Of a stretch of 64,000 nt of DNA, positions 62,238-64,000 are shown piece after piece (positions within the stretch are counted from its first letter, which is position 1; every line of letters begins with the position of its first letter). The stretch comes from Ridgeia piscesae (taxonomy: Eukaryota; Annelida; Polychaeta; Sabellida; Siboglinidae). Location: positions 155,001 through 219,000 of the forward strand of contig JAODUO010000938.1 of NCBI GenBank assembly GCA_025642075.2, in the 5' to 3' direction. Both the position numbers and the translations under genes were made by a program. Under the pieces are notes generated by a model. That model saw nothing but the letters and a program-made list of their open reading frames with translations, was not told the origin of the DNA and did not search any database.

Positions 62238-64000
62238 GTGAGAGCATCTTTTCAGATTTTTTTCTGGCCGAAAATTATGCAAATGAGTAGGGTCACTGCA
62301 ACTTCATTCGTTACTGTGCCGCAGCGGCTTAGGTTTAGCTGTACCAAGTTATTTCGTATTTTATTTTCTGTTATGACTTAATCGGTTATGTGCATGTGAC
62401 ATAATTTATAACTATAAATAATGTTGTTGTTTACAAAATAAAATTACCAGGTATTGCAGAATGGTAATTCATATCGATGATAGAAGTGGGCAGGGCCAGG
62501 GCAGAGCATGAAATTGGTAATACCTACATGGCTACTAATCAAATGGATTTATGACCATGATGACATTATATTTCTTTTAATAAATTGATCTTATTACCAC
62601 AGAATTATAACATTGCATGCACAACACCAGAGATATTTAATAGTTGATCAAATGAAAGTTTTATTTTGGCTTTTAAACACATTCATTCATTCATATTTAT
62701 TAAGGCAAAATGTTAAAAAATTGATATTATATAAACAAGCACAATACACCAGGAAAGTAGAATAGTGGATAAAAGTGAATTAGTTTTTGTAGTACATCTG
62801 ATATCAATTTACTAATGTACTACAACTTTAAATGAAAGATCTTTTGACTGCACATTTGCAGCCATCAATTTATAAAAATACATTAATATAATACAAATTT
62901 GAGTATCTTGTAGGCCAGATAAATTAACTAGTTGATTTGACACATTGTTGAATAGGCCTGTGCATTGTGTATTTACAAGTACATCCCGTTTGACCATTTT
63001 AATTGTGTAATTGTGCAGTTTGTTAAATTGACTGTGTATTCGTAGAGTGATTGTGTATTAGTCCAGGATGACTAGTTGGTAGGGTGTTTGCACTGGGAGG
63101 CCAATTGTGTATTAGTGCTGGCTGACTGAATGATTGTGTATTTGTACCAGTTGTCAAATTGACTGTATTTGTATGTGTGAGTTGACTACTTGATTGTATG
63201 GCTACTTGTCTTAAATGACTGTATTTGTACTTATTGATTGTATTTGTATAGGTTCACTTTGACTATGTCATTGTACACACTGATTCATTGACTGTGTGTA
63301 TGTAAATGCTCATTGTACCACTACAAATAGAGTAGCATGACATGTACATATAGTTTAATTAATGTGCAAAGTATGTTTTAAAAAAATGTGTACTTTTAAC
63401 CATGGAAATGTATTATTTTGACTGGTAACAGCCAGCTGTACACCAGAATGAACATATATTTAATGGCACCAGTGGAACATCACCTGTCACCCACCACAAA
63501 GCTCACTTCAAATTCCTGATTTTTTTGCTAATCCGTAGTAATAAAACACAGTGACTGCCACATACATGTAAAGCAGACTGAGGTGCATTTTGAACCCTAC
63601 TTTACTTTTATATCTCATGTGTTTAACATACTACAGAAACATGTGAACACATGCCAGTGATGATAGTTGTTAAAAGGTACAAACCAACCAATATTTTGTA
63701 AATGAATTCCCCATTGGGAATTAAGTAAGTGACAGTTATCTGGTATGTCATGATTTCAAAGTGGGAAGAATTGTATTGAAATCTCACAGAACTTTGTAGA
63801 TGGCTGCCATGTGGTGATGCATAAAATGCCTCTGTTTCCTTGACATTATTTATGTTGGTTTCTCATATTCTCTTTGGTCCAGAGTTGAACATGTAATGAC
63901 TGTTACTGCCACACCATGTGGAGTAACATTTATATTAGTACTTGTGGTTCCAAGACAATTTAGATGATTTCAGTAATGCCAAATATAGAAGAAATTACAC
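62238..64000. other. Intron 2 of the MIER1-like gene
   Basis: A/T-rich. From about 63000 to 63300 an imperfect repeat of GATTGTGTATTTGTA / TTGACTGTGTATTT recurs. No further exon recognised. Confidence 0.5.

Overview
This is an animal (metazoan) nuclear sequence, A+T-rich, with short exons separated by GT-AG introns and a very high load of minisatellites, microsatellites and decayed non-LTR retrotransposons. It is not bacterial: the long open frames in it are almost all tandem-repeat artefacts.

One gene fills most of the window. On the minus strand, 23 short exons between about 53.0 kb and 1.7 kb join with matching splice phases into 832 codons. The protein is an axonemal dynein intermediate chain of the DNAI4 (WDR78) family: an N-terminal region of about 420 residues followed by seven WD40 blades. 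Only the 5' end (first exon and start codon) is unresolved. On the plus strand, at 61.89 kb, a head-to-head gene starts with a protein N-terminus resembling MIER1. As I recall, DNAI4 and MIER1 are also adjacent in human, so this looks like conserved linkage. Only two small MIER1-like exons lie in the window.

Layout: 1-1.7 kb downstream flank; 1.7-11.1 kb DNAI4 exons 17-23 with 43-bp and 13-bp arrays; 11.3-18 kb one 35-bp array of about 190 copies; 19.2 kb exon 16; 19.3-26.5 kb a twice-repeated block (50-bp array plus about 2 kb of spacer) carrying a fold-back MITE in one copy; 26.7-33.2 kb exons 12-15 with a 2.8-kb pyrimidine tract, GT microsatellites and a 21-bp array; 33.2-39.4 kb three arrays, one split by a 5'-truncated LINE; 39.6-53 kb exons 1-11 with further arrays and a tRNA-derived SINE; 53-61 kb a mixed repeat block and fragments of at least four LINEs; 61.6-64 kb MIER1-like promoter region and 5' exons.

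The most striking feature is that many of these arrays are flush with DNAI4 splice sites and copy them. Three arrays (43, 21 and 38 bp) repeat the last 9-16 exon bases plus the intron's 5' splice site dozens of times, and others copy or abut 3' splice sites. Junction-overlapping minisatellites called 'mirages' have, from memory, been described in amphioxus. That makes a lancelet the leading but unproven source; another marine invertebrate is possible.
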